A stretch of DNA of 9,561 nucleotides from Deltaproteobacteria bacterium (GCA_030262795.1 JAJSZO010000010.1:13812-23372), one strand, 5' to 3'; shown: positions 1 through 7,986, numbered from the stretch's first letter. Made by a program: numbers and translations. The notes: generated by a model from the sequence alone, not told the origin.

Positions 1-22
1 CAAAGTTTTTTTCATTTCCTTT

Positions 23-42
23 CTTTGCGCCTTTGCGTGAGG
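23..42. repeat. Short tandem CTTTGCG motif at the left edge
   Basis: Two adjacent 8-mers, CTTTGCGC (23-30) and CTTTGCGT (31-38), are followed by GAGG in a pyrimidine-rich leader just before waaG. I recall similar CTTTGCG-type motifs as short dispersed non-coding repeats in environmental bacterial genomes, but that is memory and not a search. The window starts only 22 bases upstream, so the full unit cannot be delimited. It could also be part of the leader or promoter region of the LPS operon. Confidence 0.3.
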
Positions 43-103
43 TTCTTGAAAAGTGTAAACAGGCAAATGAAGGATGCCGATTTTTTTACCAAAAAATCCA
101 ATT

Positions 104-1234
104 ATGAATAAAAAAGCAAAATTTGCATTTTGTTTATTTAAATATTTTCCCTTTGGTGGGTTACAGCAAGATTTTCTGCGAATAGCCAAAGTATGTTTGG
201 CGCGTGGTCATCAAGTAGATGTGTATACCTGTTCATGGGAAGAAGAGATGCCTGATGGTTTGCATGTTTCGATAATTCCGGTTTGGCGTTTAACCAATCA
301 CCGGCGTTATGAATCATTTGCTAAAAAGTTTAGCAAATATTTGGCTGCAAAATATTATGATGTTGTCGTCGGATTCAACAAAATGCCTGGTTTGGATGTA
401 TATTATGCGGCTGACACTTGTTATGCCGCCAAGGCACATACAAAAAGTTTTTGGTATCGTTTGACCGGACGCTGCCGTAGTTATTTACGATTGGAGCGAG
501 CCGTTTTTGATAAGCAATCAAAAACAGAAATTTTATTGATCTCCGAACAGGAAAAAGCATTTTTCAAGGATTATTATGGTACTGCCGAACAACGTTTTCA
601 TCTACTCCCCCCAGGAATTGTCAGAGATCGCATAGCGCCTCCCAACGCTGAAGAAATTCGTACAAAATTGCGCAATGAATTAGGTATCGGTTCTAATCAA
701 AACATCGTCTTAATGGTTGGATCCGGCTTTAAGACCAAGGGAGTTGATCGCGCAATCCGGGCAGTATCCTCCCTATCTCTCAGATTGCGAGAAAAAACGA
801 TTTTGTTAATCGTGGGTAAGGATAACACTAAACCTTTTTGGCGGATAGCTAAACGATTAGGTGTTTCAAAGCAAGTGTGTTTTGTAGGCGGTCGAAAGGA
901 TGTGCCCAGATTTTTAGTGTCGGCCGATCTTTTACTACATCCTGCCTACCGAGAAACTGCCGGTATGGTTTTAATTGAAGCGATGGCAGCAGAATTACCG
1001 GTGCTTGCAACTGATGTTTGCGGCTACAGTTATCATATTGAACTTGCCGGTGCAGGGGAAATAATATCTTCACCTTTTAAACAGGAAACACTCAATCAAT
1101 TATTAGTCTCAATGTTAATTTCTGATAAAAAAAACCAATGGCAAAATAATGGTAAAAATTATATTGCCAACACTGATGTCTTTAGCCTACCGGAAAAGGC
1201 CGCTGACATTATTGAACGGGTGGCAGCATGCTAG
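104..1234 (+). CDS. waaG: LPS core glycosyltransferase WaaG (RfaG), GT4 family
   Basis: WaaG is a cytoplasmic, membrane-associated GT-B enzyme. In enterobacteria it transfers glucose from UDP-glucose to heptose II, starting the outer core. With the start at 104 the protein has 376 residues, close to the E. coli WaaG length. From that start the visible WaaG signatures are KYFPFGGLQ (13-21), VGFNKMPGLDVYYAAD (about 89-104), LLPPGI (167-172), the donor-site GSGFKTKGVDR (206-216) and the GT4 EX7E motif E284-E292 in ETAGMVLIEA. The C-terminus SLPEKAADII also matches the family. An in-frame ATG at 74 would add 10 residues, but the GAAGG beside it abuts that ATG with no spacing. I prefer 104 by family length, although no good ribosome site precedes it either. 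The gene overlaps waaP by 7 nt, so the two are probably translationally coupled. The sugar actually transferred could differ from glucose. Confidence 0.93.
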   Translation: MNKKAKFAFCLFKYFPFGGLQQDFLRIAKVCLARGHQVDVYTCSWEEEMPDGLHVSIIPVWRLTNHRRYESFAKKFSKYLAAKYYDVVVGFNKMPGLDVYYAADTCYAAKAHTKSFWYRLTGRCRSYLRLERAVFDKQSKTEILLISEQEKAFFKDYYGTAEQRFHLLPPGIVRDRIAPPNAEEIRTKLRNELGIGSNQNIVLMVGSGFKTKGVDRAIRAVSSLSLRLREKTILLIVGKDNTKPFWRIAKRLGVSKQVCFVGGRKDVPRFLVSADLLLHPAYRETAGMVLIEAMAAELPVLATDVCGYSYHIELAGAGEIISSPFKQETLNQLLVSMLISDKKNQWQNNGKNYIANTDVFSLPEKAADIIERVAAC

Positions 1235-2046
1235 TTTTACCTAAAACCTGGATAGAACGCTGGCAGGCCAGAAATAGTTTCGATCAATTGTTCAGTATTG
1301 ACGGCGAGATATATCGTGAACAAGATGGTCGTAAAACACTGCGTTTTAAACTTAATGGCAAAAAATATTTTGCCAAACTGCATTATGGTATTGGATGGAA
1401 AAAAATAATAAAAAATTTTCTGCAATTTCGTCTGTCGGTAATTAGTGCACAAAACGAATGGCGAGCTATCCAACGTCTTGAGCAATTAGGAATTAAAACC
1501 ATGCGGTTGGTGGGATATGGCAAAAAAGGTTGGAATCCTGCTCATCTAAGATCCTTTGTTATCACTGAAGAATTGGCAGACACCATAAGCCTTGAAGATT
1601 TTTGCCGTGATTGGCCGACATCACCTCCAAGCTATTCACTAAAACGGGCATTGATCACGGAAGTGGCTAAAATTGCCCGAACGATTCATGAACACGGAAT
1701 TAACCATAGAGATTTTTATATCTGCCATTTTTTGCTTGATATCTCGACGGGACGAAAGCGGATTGATCCCGGTCAGTTAAAAATATATCTGATCGACTTA
1801 CATCGCATGCAGATACGTCGTAGCATACCACGGCGTTGGCGAGTCAAGGATATCGGTTCGTTGTACTTTTCGAGCATGGATATCGGCTTAACTAAGCGTG
1901 ATTTATTTCGATTTATTCGTATGTACAGCAAGAAACCATTACGAGTGTTCATATCAGAAGACAGGGCATTTTGGCGGCAAGTAAAAAAACGAGGTATCGC
2001 TACTTATCGAAAGGATTTTCAAAAAGACCCGATTATCATTTTATGA
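1228..2046 (+). CDS. waaP: LPS core heptose(I) kinase WaaP (RfaP)
   Basis: WaaP uses ATP to phosphorylate the first heptose of the inner core on the cytoplasmic side. This adds negative charge that lets divalent cations cross-bridge and stabilise the outer membrane. The 272 residues match the family's usual size and show its kinase-like core: a candidate ATP-binding lysine K50 in KYFAKLH, ITEEL (112-116), the catalytic loop INHRDFYICHFLL (158-170) with catalytic D162, and the metal-binding D190 in LIDLHR. The PRRWRVKDIGSLYFSSMDIGLT segment (201-222) is characteristic of WaaP. The ATG lies inside the end of waaG (ATGCTAG, 7-nt overlap), the waaG-waaP order known from enterobacterial and pseudomonad core loci. 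No key residue appears missing. Its presence implies a heptose-containing core, although no heptosyltransferase gene is seen here. Confidence 0.95.
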   Translation: MLVLPKTWIERWQARNSFDQLFSIDGEIYREQDGRKTLRFKLNGKKYFAKLHYGIGWKKIIKNFLQFRLSVISAQNEWRAIQRLEQLGIKTMRLVGYGKKGWNPAHLRSFVITEELADTISLEDFCRDWPTSPPSYSLKRALITEVAKIARTIHEHGINHRDFYICHFLLDISTGRKRIDPGQLKIYLIDLHRMQIRRSIPRRWRVKDIGSLYFSSMDIGLTKRDLFRFIRMYSKKPLRVFISEDRAFWRQVKKRGIATYRKDFQKDPIIIL

Positions 2047-2064
2047 TTATTATATCAGTCAGTT

Positions 2065-2865
2065 ATGAAACCATTAAAGTTGTATTGGTCCACAAGCCTA
2101 AAAAATAACAAAAAAAACTTTGGGGATTGGATGTCGCCTATACTGTGCGAGCGCCTGTCGGGGCGACGTGTTGTGCATGCCAAACCGAATAAATGCGATT
2201 TGACTGCCGTGGGTAGTATTTTACAACGGGTTAACCATGGACGATTCCGCCGCAAAATACATATTTGGGGAAGCGGCTTTATTGAAGATTGCGGAAAAAT
2301 AAATAGTTTTCATTATTATCACGCTATAAGAGGTTATAAATCGGTCGGCATGCTAAAATGCCGACCGCCTATACGAACTTATGGCGATCCAGGATTATTG
2401 TGTGATATGCTTTTACCTGATCACATCATTATATCAAAACTGTATGCAGTAGGTGTTGTTCCCCATTATAAGGATCGACAAAATCCAATTTTGCAAAGAT
2501 TTGCGGAAAAAAATGCAAATTTAAAAATTATTGACGTATTATCAGAAACAGAAGACTTCATACGCCAAGTTGCAAGTTGTGAATTTATTTTATCTTCCAG
2601 TCTACATGGCTTAATTAGTGCCGATGCCTTTGGAATTCCTAATGTATGGATACAATTGTCGGACAAAATACGTGGAAAAAATTTCAAATTTTACGATTAT
2701 TACAGTGCATTTGCTATTGACTCACCTGAACCTTTATTTTTAAATGCAGATACATCTCTTAACAATATATTGCAACTTGCAAATACTTACTCGCGCCCCA
2801 ATGTAATGAAAATTAAACAACAATTGCTCAACTCATTTCCATTTCCAAAACCCAGAGAAATTTAG
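2065..2865 (+). CDS. Polysaccharide pyruvyl transferase family protein (ExoV/GumL-like)
   Basis: Members of this family (PF04230) transfer pyruvate from phosphoenolpyruvate to a sugar as a ketal, or act as related sugar-modifying enzymes, on exopolysaccharide, capsule or cell-wall glycans. The 266 residues show the family pattern in order: NFGD (18-21), GSIL (50-53), GSGF (69-72), AIRG (87-90), GDPGLL (107-112), VPHYKD (132-137), the strong signature SSSLHGLISADAFGIP (177-192) and FKFYDYYSAF (207-216). The usual RGPLT motif is altered to RGYKS. There is no signal peptide or membrane segment, consistent with cytoplasmic action. The gene starts 18 nt after waaP and lies between core genes, so the likely target is the LPS core or an attached glycan. 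This target is inferred from position only, and the acceptor sugar is unknown. Confidence 0.82.
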   Translation: MKPLKLYWSTSLKNNKKNFGDWMSPILCERLSGRRVVHAKPNKCDLTAVGSILQRVNHGRFRRKIHIWGSGFIEDCGKINSFHYYHAIRGYKSVGMLKCRPPIRTYGDPGLLCDMLLPDHIIISKLYAVGVVPHYKDRQNPILQRFAEKNANLKIIDVLSETEDFIRQVASCEFILSSSLHGLISADAFGIPNVWIQLSDKIRGKNFKFYDYYSAFAIDSPEPLFLNADTSLNNILQLANTYSRPNVMKIKQQLLNSFPFPKPREI

Positions 2866-2919
2866 TCCGAATATTTATAGTTTAAACCAGGGAGAAAAAC
2901 CATTTCGCAAAGATCAGCA

Positions 2920-4185
2920 ATGAAAGCTGCCTTTTGGTTTTATAACTTAATCTGGAAAATAGTTATACCGGTACTTAGATTAAACAAACGTCTTGCCGGA
3001 GGATATGATCAGAGGATACTTAAAAAAAAGTTACCAAAAGCGGATCTGTGGATTCAGGCTGCTTCAGTTGGTGAATCATATCTGGCATGTGAAATCCTGA
3101 AAAATTTAAGGCCGTCATATCCAATCAAGGTTATAGTAACGACCAATACTCATCAGGGATTAGAAATCCTTGAACGATCAATTATAGATATTATCAAGGA
3201 TCACAGAGAACTAAGCGTATCTGTGGCGTACTTCCCTTTTGATAAGCCGTCTATTATGAAAAAAGCTGTGAGGCAGGTCTGCCCCAAAATTATGGTGCTT
3301 CTGGAATCTGAAATCTGGCCGGGCCTTCTATCTGCGTTAAAACAACATGGTTGTATAACAGTTATTATGAATGGCAGAATAACTCAGAAAAGTTTGAGGA
3401 GGTACCTTGCATGGCCCTCAATATGGCGAACTATCAGGCCGGATAAAATTTTTGCTATATCTGAAAAGGATGCGAGTCGATTTGCCGAATTATTTGGCTT
3501 TAATAACGTAAAGGTTATACCAAATATAAAATTTGATCGCTTTAGCTATACTGAAAGTCTGTCCGATACGTCAGACACTCTCGAATTAATCATTGCGCCT
3601 GGTACCTGTTTAATAATATTAGGTTCTGTCAGACAAGAGGAGGAACCTGCGGTTGAAAAAATTATCCTTGATATACGGCGCCGGCAGCCCAATACTATTA
3701 TTGGTCTGTTTCCAAGACATCTGCAAAGAATAACTTACTGGGAAAATGCCTTAGACAACTTGTCAATTCTCTTTATATTACGTTCAAATGCAAAGACTTA
3801 TGTTCAGCCAGGCACAGTTATATTATGGAATATATTTGGCGAGCTGAATTTTGCATACCGGCATTCAAAAGCAGCTTTTGTTGGTGGCAGTCTATCGCCT
3901 CTGGGTGGACAAAACTTTCTGGAAGCTTTAACTAGTGGAGTCGTCCCTGTTATAGGTCCTTCTTGGGAAAACTTTTACTGGGTAGGCGATGAGATAATAA
4001 AACATGGTCTTGTTCGCATTGCTTCGGATTGGAGGGAAGTCGCTGATATCCTGATAGAAAATACAAAAAAGCCTTCTTCACATGAAGATGTGTTTAACAA
4101 AGCTTTCATATATCTAAAAAAGTGCCAGGGTGGTACAGCCCAAACATGTAATATTATATCAGAAATTCTAAATAAAAAAACATAA
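2920..4185 (+). CDS. waaA: 3-deoxy-D-manno-octulosonic acid (Kdo) transferase WaaA, GT30
   Basis: WaaA transfers Kdo from CMP-Kdo to the lipid A precursor at the inner membrane. It may add one or more residues, and the number cannot be read from sequence. The 421 residues are normal for the family. A hydrophobic N-terminal anchor (about 5-20) is followed by AASVGES (47-53), whose E52 is the conserved catalytic glutamate. Then come YFPFD (104-108), LLESEIWPG (127-135), IPNIKFD (200-206), GSVRQEEE (235-242) at the nucleotide-binding position, FPRH (264-267) and GGSLSPLGGQNFLEAL (322-337). The position usually reading GSTHEGEE lacks its His here. AGGGAG at 2889-2894 is too far from the ATG to be ideal. 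It is well spaced for an in-frame ATT at 2902, which would add six residues, but family alignment favours 2920. The gene lies 54 nt after the pyruvyl transferase gene and upstream of kdsB, which makes its donor. Confidence 0.95.
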   Translation: MKAAFWFYNLIWKIVIPVLRLNKRLAGGYDQRILKKKLPKADLWIQAASVGESYLACEILKNLRPSYPIKVIVTTNTHQGLEILERSIIDIIKDHRELSVSVAYFPFDKPSIMKKAVRQVCPKIMVLLESEIWPGLLSALKQHGCITVIMNGRITQKSLRRYLAWPSIWRTIRPDKIFAISEKDASRFAELFGFNNVKVIPNIKFDRFSYTESLSDTSDTLELIIAPGTCLIILGSVRQEEEPAVEKIILDIRRRQPNTIIGLFPRHLQRITYWENALDNLSILFILRSNAKTYVQPGTVILWNIFGELNFAYRHSKAAFVGGSLSPLGGQNFLEALTSGVVPVIGPSWENFYWVGDEIIKHGLVRIASDWREVADILIENTKKPSSHEDVFNKAFIYLKKCQGGTAQTCNIISEILNKKT

Positions 4186-4202
4186 TTTTATAATTTCTGA
4201 TA
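4157..4202. other. Intercistronic AT-rich inverted repeat between waaA and kdsB
   Basis: TATCAGAAATT (4157-4167) and AATTTCTGATA (4192-4202) are perfect 11-bp inverted arms. After one mismatch, four more A-T pairs (4169-4172 with 4187-4190) extend the stem. The hairpin contains the waaA stop codon and ends 13 nt before the kdsB ribosome site. Only two G-C pairs are present and no T run follows on either strand, so it is not a convincing Rho-independent terminator. It could act as an mRNA processing or stability element, or it may be chance in AT-rich sequence. Confidence 0.3.
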
Positions 4203-4215
4203 CAATAAAAAATAT

Positions 4216-4220
4216 AAGGA
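4216..4220 (+). promoter_or_regulatory. Ribosome binding site fixing the GTG start of kdsB
   Basis: AAGGA lies 11 nt before the GTG at 4232. No in-frame ATG nearby would preserve the conserved N-terminal IPARYGSSR motif. The site and the motif position together support the GTG start. Confidence 0.6.
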
Positions 4221-4231
4221 ACTTTCCTGTA

Positions 4232-4978
4232 GTGAATAACCTTCCAATATGTTATGGCATAATCCCGGCGCGTTATGGTTCCAGTCGTTTTCAGGGCAAA
4301 CCACTGGCCAGGATACTTGGAAAACCCATGTTCCGGCATGTTTATGAACGCGCCAGAAAGTGTCCGGAACTATCCCAAGTCGTACTGGCCACAGATGATG
4401 AACGGATTGTTTCAAGCGCAAAATCATTAAACGTACCTGTTGTTATGACACGCAATGACCACATAAGCGGCACTGACCGCGTTCTGGAAGCAGCAGAAAA
4501 ACTTTGTGTGCCTGAGAAAGCAGTTGTTGTTAACATACAGGGAGATGAACCCACACTTGAACCGGCTATGCTTAGCGAGCTGGTACAACCCTTTGAATCG
4601 CCGGAAATTAATGTTACCACTCTGGCAAGAAAAATTCATTCAAAGGAAGCTGAAAATCCTGATCTTGTCAAAGTCGTCTTTGATAGAGATCATAAAGCGT
4701 TATATTTTTCACGTTCGCTTGTGCCTGCAAGCCGAGATGACAAGGAATACGAGCTGTATGGTCACATTGGTTTGTATGCCTTCCGCATGAAGATTTTAAG
4801 ACAATTTGTTCTTCTTGGTCCGAGCCGTCTTGAGGTCATTGAAAAGCTTGAACAGCTACGCCTGCTTGAAAACGGAATTTCAATACATGTTGTAATAACA
4901 AATCACAGATGTATAGGCGTAGACCGTCCGGAAGATATAAAGACTGTAAGCAAAATTCTTCAAGGGGAAAATGAATAA
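4232..4978 (+). CDS. kdsB: 3-deoxy-manno-octulosonate cytidylyltransferase (CMP-Kdo synthetase)
   Basis: KdsB joins CTP and Kdo to make CMP-Kdo and pyrophosphate in the cytoplasm, supplying the donor used by WaaA encoded just upstream. The 248 residues are the standard length. The motifs are complete and in order: nucleotide-binding IPARYGSSRFQGKPL (11-25), SGTDR (79-83), NIQGDEP (101-107) with metal-binding D105, NPDLVKVV (142-149), ALYFSRSLVP (156-165), HIGLYAFR (178-185), the S.LE..EKLEQLRLLE block (198-213) and GVDRPEDI (229-236) with metal-binding D231. The last motif usually reads GVDTPED. The start codon is GTG with AAGGA 11 nt upstream. Its final codons overlap the next gene by 8 nt, a sign of co-translation. 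A similar cytidylyltransferase for another acid sugar is possible but unlikely given the WaaA neighbour. Confidence 0.95.
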   Translation: MNNLPICYGIIPARYGSSRFQGKPLARILGKPMFRHVYERARKCPELSQVVLATDDERIVSSAKSLNVPVVMTRNDHISGTDRVLEAAEKLCVPEKAVVVNIQGDEPTLEPAMLSELVQPFESPEINVTTLARKIHSKEAENPDLVKVVFDRDHKALYFSRSLVPASRDDKEYELYGHIGLYAFRMKILRQFVLLGPSRLEVIEKLEQLRLLENGISIHVVITNHRCIGVDRPEDIKTVSKILQGENE

Positions 4979-6089
4979 AAAAATCATCCTTGTATCTCGT
5001 TGTGCCTGGACGCTTTACAACTTTCGTTCCGGTTTAATGCGGGCATTGAAAAATGATGGTAACACAGTCATAGGAGGCGGTGCTGTTGGTGACGGGTTTG
5101 AGTCAGAAATAGAAGCTCTTGGTGTTAAGTTCACAGGGCTTTCAATTGACAAAAAGAGTATCAACCCGCAAGCAGATGTAAAGCTCCTTTTAGCTCTATA
5201 TCAATGGTATAGAAAAGAGCGACCTGATATTGTACACCATTTCACCATTAAGCCGGTTATATATGGAAGTGTAGCTGCCCGTTTGGCCGGTGTTCCCAAA
5301 ATAGTCAACACAATTACCGGCCTCGGGTATGTTTTTACGAATAAAAAAATGGTTTGGCTGCGCAGCATTGTCAAAATGCTTTATCGATTCTCCCTTAGAT
5401 TTGCTGATTTTACTTTTTTCCAAAATCAGGATGATTTTGATTTTTTTCTTTCCCATGGATTGGTTGAAAAACACAAAGCCGGTCTGATAGCAGGATCAGG
5501 CGTTAATTGTGATCATTTTTTTCCTATCGACATTTTGAATCTAAAGGAAACAACGCCATTAACGTTTTTGATGGTGTCCCGCGTTTTAAAGGATAAGGGA
5601 GTGTATGAATTTGTTGAGGCTGCCGGGCGTGTCAAGAAGTTTTTTCCGGATTCTGAATTTCAGTTATTAGGCATGCGAGATATAAGAAATCCTAATGTTG
5701 TACCTGAAAGTGACCTGAAAATTTGGAACGATCAAAAATTGGTATCCTGGCTTGGAGAAGTCAAAGATGTTCGTCCCGTTATTGCTGACATTGATGTGGT
5801 CGTATTGCCATCTTATCGTGAAGGAATCCCACGGGCGTTACTGGAAGCAGCAGCAATGGGCAAACCAATTATTACAACCGATGCTACAGGGTGCCGGGAA
5901 GTTGTTGATGACGAGATAAATGGACTGTTAATACCGGTAAAAGATGCTATTGCATTGTCTCAAGCAATGTTGCGGATGATAAAAAACCCCGGAATGAGAC
6001 GATCTATGGGTAAAGCAGGGCGGAAAAAAATGCTGTGTAAATTCGATGAGAAAATTGTAATTGATGAAACATTGAAAATTTATACCTGA
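4971..6089 (+). CDS. Glycosyltransferase family 4 protein, CapM/PglA-like
   Basis: This is a retaining GT-B glycosyltransferase of 372 residues, expected to act in the cytoplasm on a lipid-linked or LPS-core acceptor. The N-terminal acceptor domain carries HHFTIKPVIYGSVAARLAG (89-107) and VNTITGLGYVF (112-122), typical of the CapM/PglA subgroup of GT4 that extends capsule, O-antigen or N-glycan precursors. The C-terminal donor domain carries SRVLKDKGVYEF (203-214) and the EX7E motif E284-E292 within SYREGIPRALLEA. The ATG lies inside the end of kdsB (8-nt overlap), preceded by AAGGGG (4962-4967), so it belongs to the same transcript. The donor sugar and linkage cannot be read from the sequence. 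No adjacent priming phosphoglycosyltransferase of the PglC type is present, so a core-sugar transferase is as likely as a capsule enzyme. Confidence 0.85.
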   Translation: MNKKIILVSRCAWTLYNFRSGLMRALKNDGNTVIGGGAVGDGFESEIEALGVKFTGLSIDKKSINPQADVKLLLALYQWYRKERPDIVHHFTIKPVIYGSVAARLAGVPKIVNTITGLGYVFTNKKMVWLRSIVKMLYRFSLRFADFTFFQNQDDFDFFLSHGLVEKHKAGLIAGSGVNCDHFFPIDILNLKETTPLTFLMVSRVLKDKGVYEFVEAAGRVKKFFPDSEFQLLGMRDIRNPNVVPESDLKIWNDQKLVSWLGEVKDVRPVIADIDVVVLPSYREGIPRALLEAAAMGKPIITTDATGCREVVDDEINGLLIPVKDAIALSQAMLRMIKNPGMRRSMGKAGRKKMLCKFDEKIVIDETLKIYT

Positions 6090-6179
6090 ATTTTGGTAAA
6101 AGATTCCTTTCTTTTGTTCAGAAACGACGAAAAAAAAATTCTATTTGGTTCAGAGAATCTTCAACGATTAGATAGAGAT

Positions 6180-6186
6180 GGAGGAG
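6180..6186 (+). promoter_or_regulatory. Strong ribosome binding site deciding the start of the ATPase gene
   Basis: GGAGGAG sits 6 nt before the ATG at 6193. It overlaps the alternative in-frame ATG at 6178, so that earlier ATG is unlikely to be the start. Confidence 0.8.
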
Positions 6187-6192
6187 ATAGTA

Positions 6193-7980
6193 ATGAGATT
6201 TCCTTACGGGCTATGCGATTTTAACAAAATTATTACAAAAGGCTATTTCTATTGCGACCGTACAGACCGAATAGCAATGCTTGAAAATACCGGAGATTAT
6301 CTCCTCCTTTTGCGTCCCCGCAGATTCGGCAAGAGCCTTTTGCTTTCGATGCTGGAAAATTATTATGACATCGCTCGAAAGGACAGGTTTCAGGAACTCT
6401 TCGGTCATCTCCTGATCGGCAAAACTCCCACGTCTTCACACAATCAATACTTTATCCTTAAATGGGATTTTTCCTGTGTTGATCCTTCAGGAAGCGCAGC
6501 AGATATTAAAAAAGCATTTTATGATCATATCAATGCGCGTATTGATGCCTTTGCTATCAAGTATGAAGAATATCTGGTGTACAAAATCAACATAGACCAT
6601 AACAACGCGGTTAGCTCCATCAATTCGCTACTGTCTGTTACAAGCAAATCCGGCCATTTTGTTTACCTGTTAATAGACGAATATGACAACTTTGCTAACG
6701 AAGTAATGATGGGCGTGAGGAGAGAAAAGAAAGATATTTACGAAGCCCTTGTCTTCGGGGAAGGGGCGCTGAAAACACTTTTTAAGGCGGTCAAGTCAGT
6801 CACAGACGGCTCCGGCATTGACAAAAGTTTTATTACAGGTGTGTCGCCCGTTGTAATGAGCGATATCACCAGCGGTTATAATATGGCAGAAAATATATAT
6901 CTTAATCCTGCATTTAACGATCTTTGCGGATTTCATGAAGATGAGATAAGAAAAGCCTTGAATGCCGCTTCAGCAGAATGCGGTCTGAAAAAAAAGGATG
7001 CAGCGGACGCCCTTGATCTCATGCGTGTCTATTATGACGGATATAAGTTTGCTCAAGATGCAAAAGAGTCTGTTTATAATCCAACTCTGGCAATCTATTT
7101 TATAAAAGCATTTCTCAGGACATGTAACTATCCGAGAAAGATGCTTGATTCCAATCTTGCCGCTGATGATGCAAAGCTTCGGTACATAGCTCAAGTACCA
7201 GGAGGCGAACAAATTCTCCTTGACCTGATGAAAAAGGATTATTCTCTGATTATATCCGACTTGAGCGACCGTTTTGGAATAGAGCAGATGTTGACGGATA
7301 AAAGCAAAGATTTTGTTTTTATGACCTCTTTTCTTTACTATTTCGGAGTGTTGACAATAGATAGCGAAACAAACGCAGGAAAGTTGATCTTGCGTGTTCC
7401 GAATATGGTAACAAAGGGACTCTATGTAGAGCGGATTCAGCAGATGCTTCTTCCTGAACCCGTTGACAGGGATGATGGAGTTCTTGCTGCTGAACAGTTT
7501 TATACCAAAGGAGATATCAAACCGCTCTGCGAGTTTGTCGAGCAGAGATTTTTTAAAGTATTCCACAATCGAGATTATAGATGGGCAAACGAACTTACAG
7601 TAAAAACGGCCTTTTTAACACTTCTTTATAATGACATACTCTATATCATGGATTCTGAAAAAGATGCGGGCCGCGGGTATGCCGACCTGACCATGATCAT
7701 CCGTCCCGACATGAGACGTTTTAAGATACTTGATATTCTTATCGAATTCAAGTACGTAAGCCTTAAAAAAGCCGGTTTGACCGGAGAAAAGGCAAGGGAA
7801 TTATCCACAGAAAACCTCCGTGCTATTCCCGCAATGCAGGCAAAGATGGAGGAAGCAAAAAAACAGGCCGAAAAATACGGGAACGCGTTGGAACAAAGAT
7901 ATGATAATCTGAGGCTTAAGAGATATGCAGTAGTGTCGCTCGGGTTTGAAAGGTTGTGGTGGCAGGAAGGAACAAATTAA
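6193..7980 (+). CDS. AAA-ATPase-like / PD-(D/E)XK nuclease-like domain protein
   Basis: This protein of about 595 residues has the architecture of the PF09820 (AAA-ATPase-like) plus PF08011 (PD-(D/E)XK nuclease superfamily) group. The group is often present in many copies in Bacteroidetes and some Desulfobacterota, and its biological role is not established. From the 6193 start the N-terminal FPYGLCDF...YFYCDRTD segment is followed by a Walker A-like RPRRFGKS (41-48), Walker B LLIDEYD (159-165), sensor-like ITGVSPV (214-220) and YNP (295-297). The C-terminal nuclease-like core shows D498 in YADL and E518-x-K520 in LIEFKY, so the putative active site is intact. A charged helix (about 545-580) follows. 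The gene is 103 nt downstream of the LPS genes with its own strong ribosome site, so it is probably a separate accessory unit. A link to mobile DNA or defence is possible but nothing here shows it. Confidence 0.88.
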   Translation: MRFPYGLCDFNKIITKGYFYCDRTDRIAMLENTGDYLLLLRPRRFGKSLLLSMLENYYDIARKDRFQELFGHLLIGKTPTSSHNQYFILKWDFSCVDPSGSAADIKKAFYDHINARIDAFAIKYEEYLVYKINIDHNNAVSSINSLLSVTSKSGHFVYLLIDEYDNFANEVMMGVRREKKDIYEALVFGEGALKTLFKAVKSVTDGSGIDKSFITGVSPVVMSDITSGYNMAENIYLNPAFNDLCGFHEDEIRKALNAASAECGLKKKDAADALDLMRVYYDGYKFAQDAKESVYNPTLAIYFIKAFLRTCNYPRKMLDSNLAADDAKLRYIAQVPGGEQILLDLMKKDYSLIISDLSDRFGIEQMLTDKSKDFVFMTSFLYYFGVLTIDSETNAGKLILRVPNMVTKGLYVERIQQMLLPEPVDRDDGVLAAEQFYTKGDIKPLCEFVEQRFFKVFHNRDYRWANELTVKTAFLTLLYNDILYIMDSEKDAGRGYADLTMIIRPDMRRFKILDILIEFKYVSLKKAGLTGEKARELSTENLRAIPAMQAKMEEAKKQAEKYGNALEQRYDNLRLKRYAVVSLGFERLWWQEGTN

Positions 7981-7986
7981 AAGATG

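Noticed and set aside
74..103. ATG at 74 as the waaG start
   Set aside because: It adds 10 residues not expected in WaaG, and the purine run beside it has no spacing to the ATG. It cannot be fully excluded because the ATG at 104 also lacks a clear ribosome site.
4157..4202. Rho-independent terminator after waaA
   Set aside because: The stem is nearly all A-T and is followed by CAATAAAAAA, with no T run. kdsB follows closely and probably shares the transcript.
6090..6177. Promoter for the ATPase gene in the gap after the glycosyltransferase
   Set aside because: The gap is AT-rich with weak matches to -35 and -10 boxes, but none is convincing enough to place.
6970..7566. Minus-strand open frame of 198 codons inside the ATPase gene
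   Set aside because: The plus strand encodes a clearly conserved protein here. The antisense frame shows no recognisable domain and is a shadow.
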